A DNA stretch of 64,000 nt. Source: Sphaerisporangium krabiense (GTDB lineage Bacteria; Actinomycetota; Actinomycetes; Streptosporangiales; Streptosporangiaceae). The position numbers and the translations under genes are program-made. The notes under the pieces were generated by a model. It was not told the origin of the DNA and searched no databases. It was given only the letters and a program-made list of their open reading frames with translations. Of the stretch, positions 63,726 to 64,000 are shown piece after piece (position 1 is the stretch's first letter; each line of letters begins with the position of its first letter). The DNA is taken from contig NZ_JACHBR010000001.1 in the NCBI RefSeq assembly GCF_014200435.1, forward strand, positions 4,061,501 to 4,125,500, read 5' to 3'.

Positions 63726-64000
63726 TCAGACGGGGTAGGCGTGCGGCGTGGACCGTGCGGTCACCCACTGCCAGTAGGTGAACTCGTCCAGGTTCCAGTG
63801 GCCGCCGTAGCGGCCGCCGTTGCCCGAGGCCCCCATGCCGCCCATGGGGACGTGCGCGGCGTCGTTGATGGTCTGGCCGTTGACGTGCACCATCCCGGTG
63901 CGCAGCCGGTCGGCCAGCGCGAGCCCGCGCGCCATGTCCCGGGTGTGGACGGCCGCGGACAGCCCGTAGGAGGTGCGGTTCGCCAGCTCGGCGGCCTCCT
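63726..64000 (-). CDS. Aldehyde dehydrogenase, C-terminal part (cut by window edge)
   Basis: About 90 C-terminal residues are present: EAAELANRTSYGLSAAVHTR, then GMVHVNGQTINDAAHVPMGG and GGRYGGHWNLDEFTYWQWVT, the end of an NAD(P)-dependent benzaldehyde/vanillin-type dehydrogenase. The catalytic Cys lies beyond the edge. It is upstream of the ferredoxin in the same operon and resembles the ALDH at 19355 in its ending. It probably makes the aromatic acid used by the P450. Confidence 0.92.
   Translation of the reverse strand, partial: EAAELANRTSYGLSAAVHTRDMARGLALADRLRTGMVHVNGQTINDAAHVPMGGMGASGNGGRYGGHWNLDEFTYWQWVTARSTPHAYPV

Overview
This is a 64 kb stretch of high-GC (about 70% or more) actinobacterial chromosome. 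ABC importer sets, LacI/IclR/SARP/PucR regulators, several apparently leaderless genes and a c-di-AMP riboswitch ahead of a secreted cell-wall protein fit a filamentous actinomycete, perhaps Streptosporangiaceae; that placement is inference. It reads as an accessory region rich in catabolism and one natural-product locus.

Layout. 1-15.6 kb: a GH1 glycosidase cut by the window edge, a MerR/aldo-keto reductase pair sharing a symmetric divergent promoter, an exporter, a pentapeptide-repeat protein, and a sugar ABC importer (6698-9813). A LacI repressor (13739-14779) probably controls the importer, because both carry the identical 14-bp operator TGACAACGTTGTCA. 14.8-20.8 kb: an IclR regulator facing an SsuABC-like importer plus a benzaldehyde-type dehydrogenase. 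21-27.8 kb: housekeeping and small operons (phosphodiesterase, cysteine dioxygenase plus amidohydrolase, LacI, OsmC), a 6C-like RNA candidate, the riboswitch with its RlpA-like gene, and tRNA-Lys(CTT).

28.0-41.9 kb is the most unusual part: a RiPP gene cluster. It has a SARP activator, a YcaO cyclodehydratase, two E1/ThiF-like partners (one fused to a SagB-like half), a separate SagB-type dehydrogenase, six tandem and different precursor peptides, an RRE-M50 protease fusion, a split LanB (glutamylation and SpaB_C proteins), and an ABC-2 exporter with its own operator-promoter and small regulator. The expected products are linear peptides carrying both azol(in)es and dehydroamino acids, broadly goadsporin-like, made from a six-member precursor family whose cores all contain a Cys-Pro.

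42-64 kb holds two convergent aromatic-degradation operons. The plus-strand operon (43456-52297, beside a PucR regulator) encodes a C-C hydrolase, a type I extradiol dioxygenase, a class A flavin monooxygenase, a salicylyl-CoA-hydroxylase-like protein and two acid-CoA/AMP ligases. The minus-strand operon (64000 down to 52350) encodes an aldehyde dehydrogenase, ferredoxin, ferredoxin reductase, P450, zinc alcohol dehydrogenase, FAD hydroxylase, HpaB-like hydroxylase, LigJ-like hydratase, LigB-type dioxygenase, three RraA/LigK-fold proteins and a flavin reductase fused to an FCD ligand-binding domain. This looks like a route from a (methoxy)aromatic aldehyde through ring hydroxylation to 4-oxalomesaconate-type cleavage and aldolase reactions.
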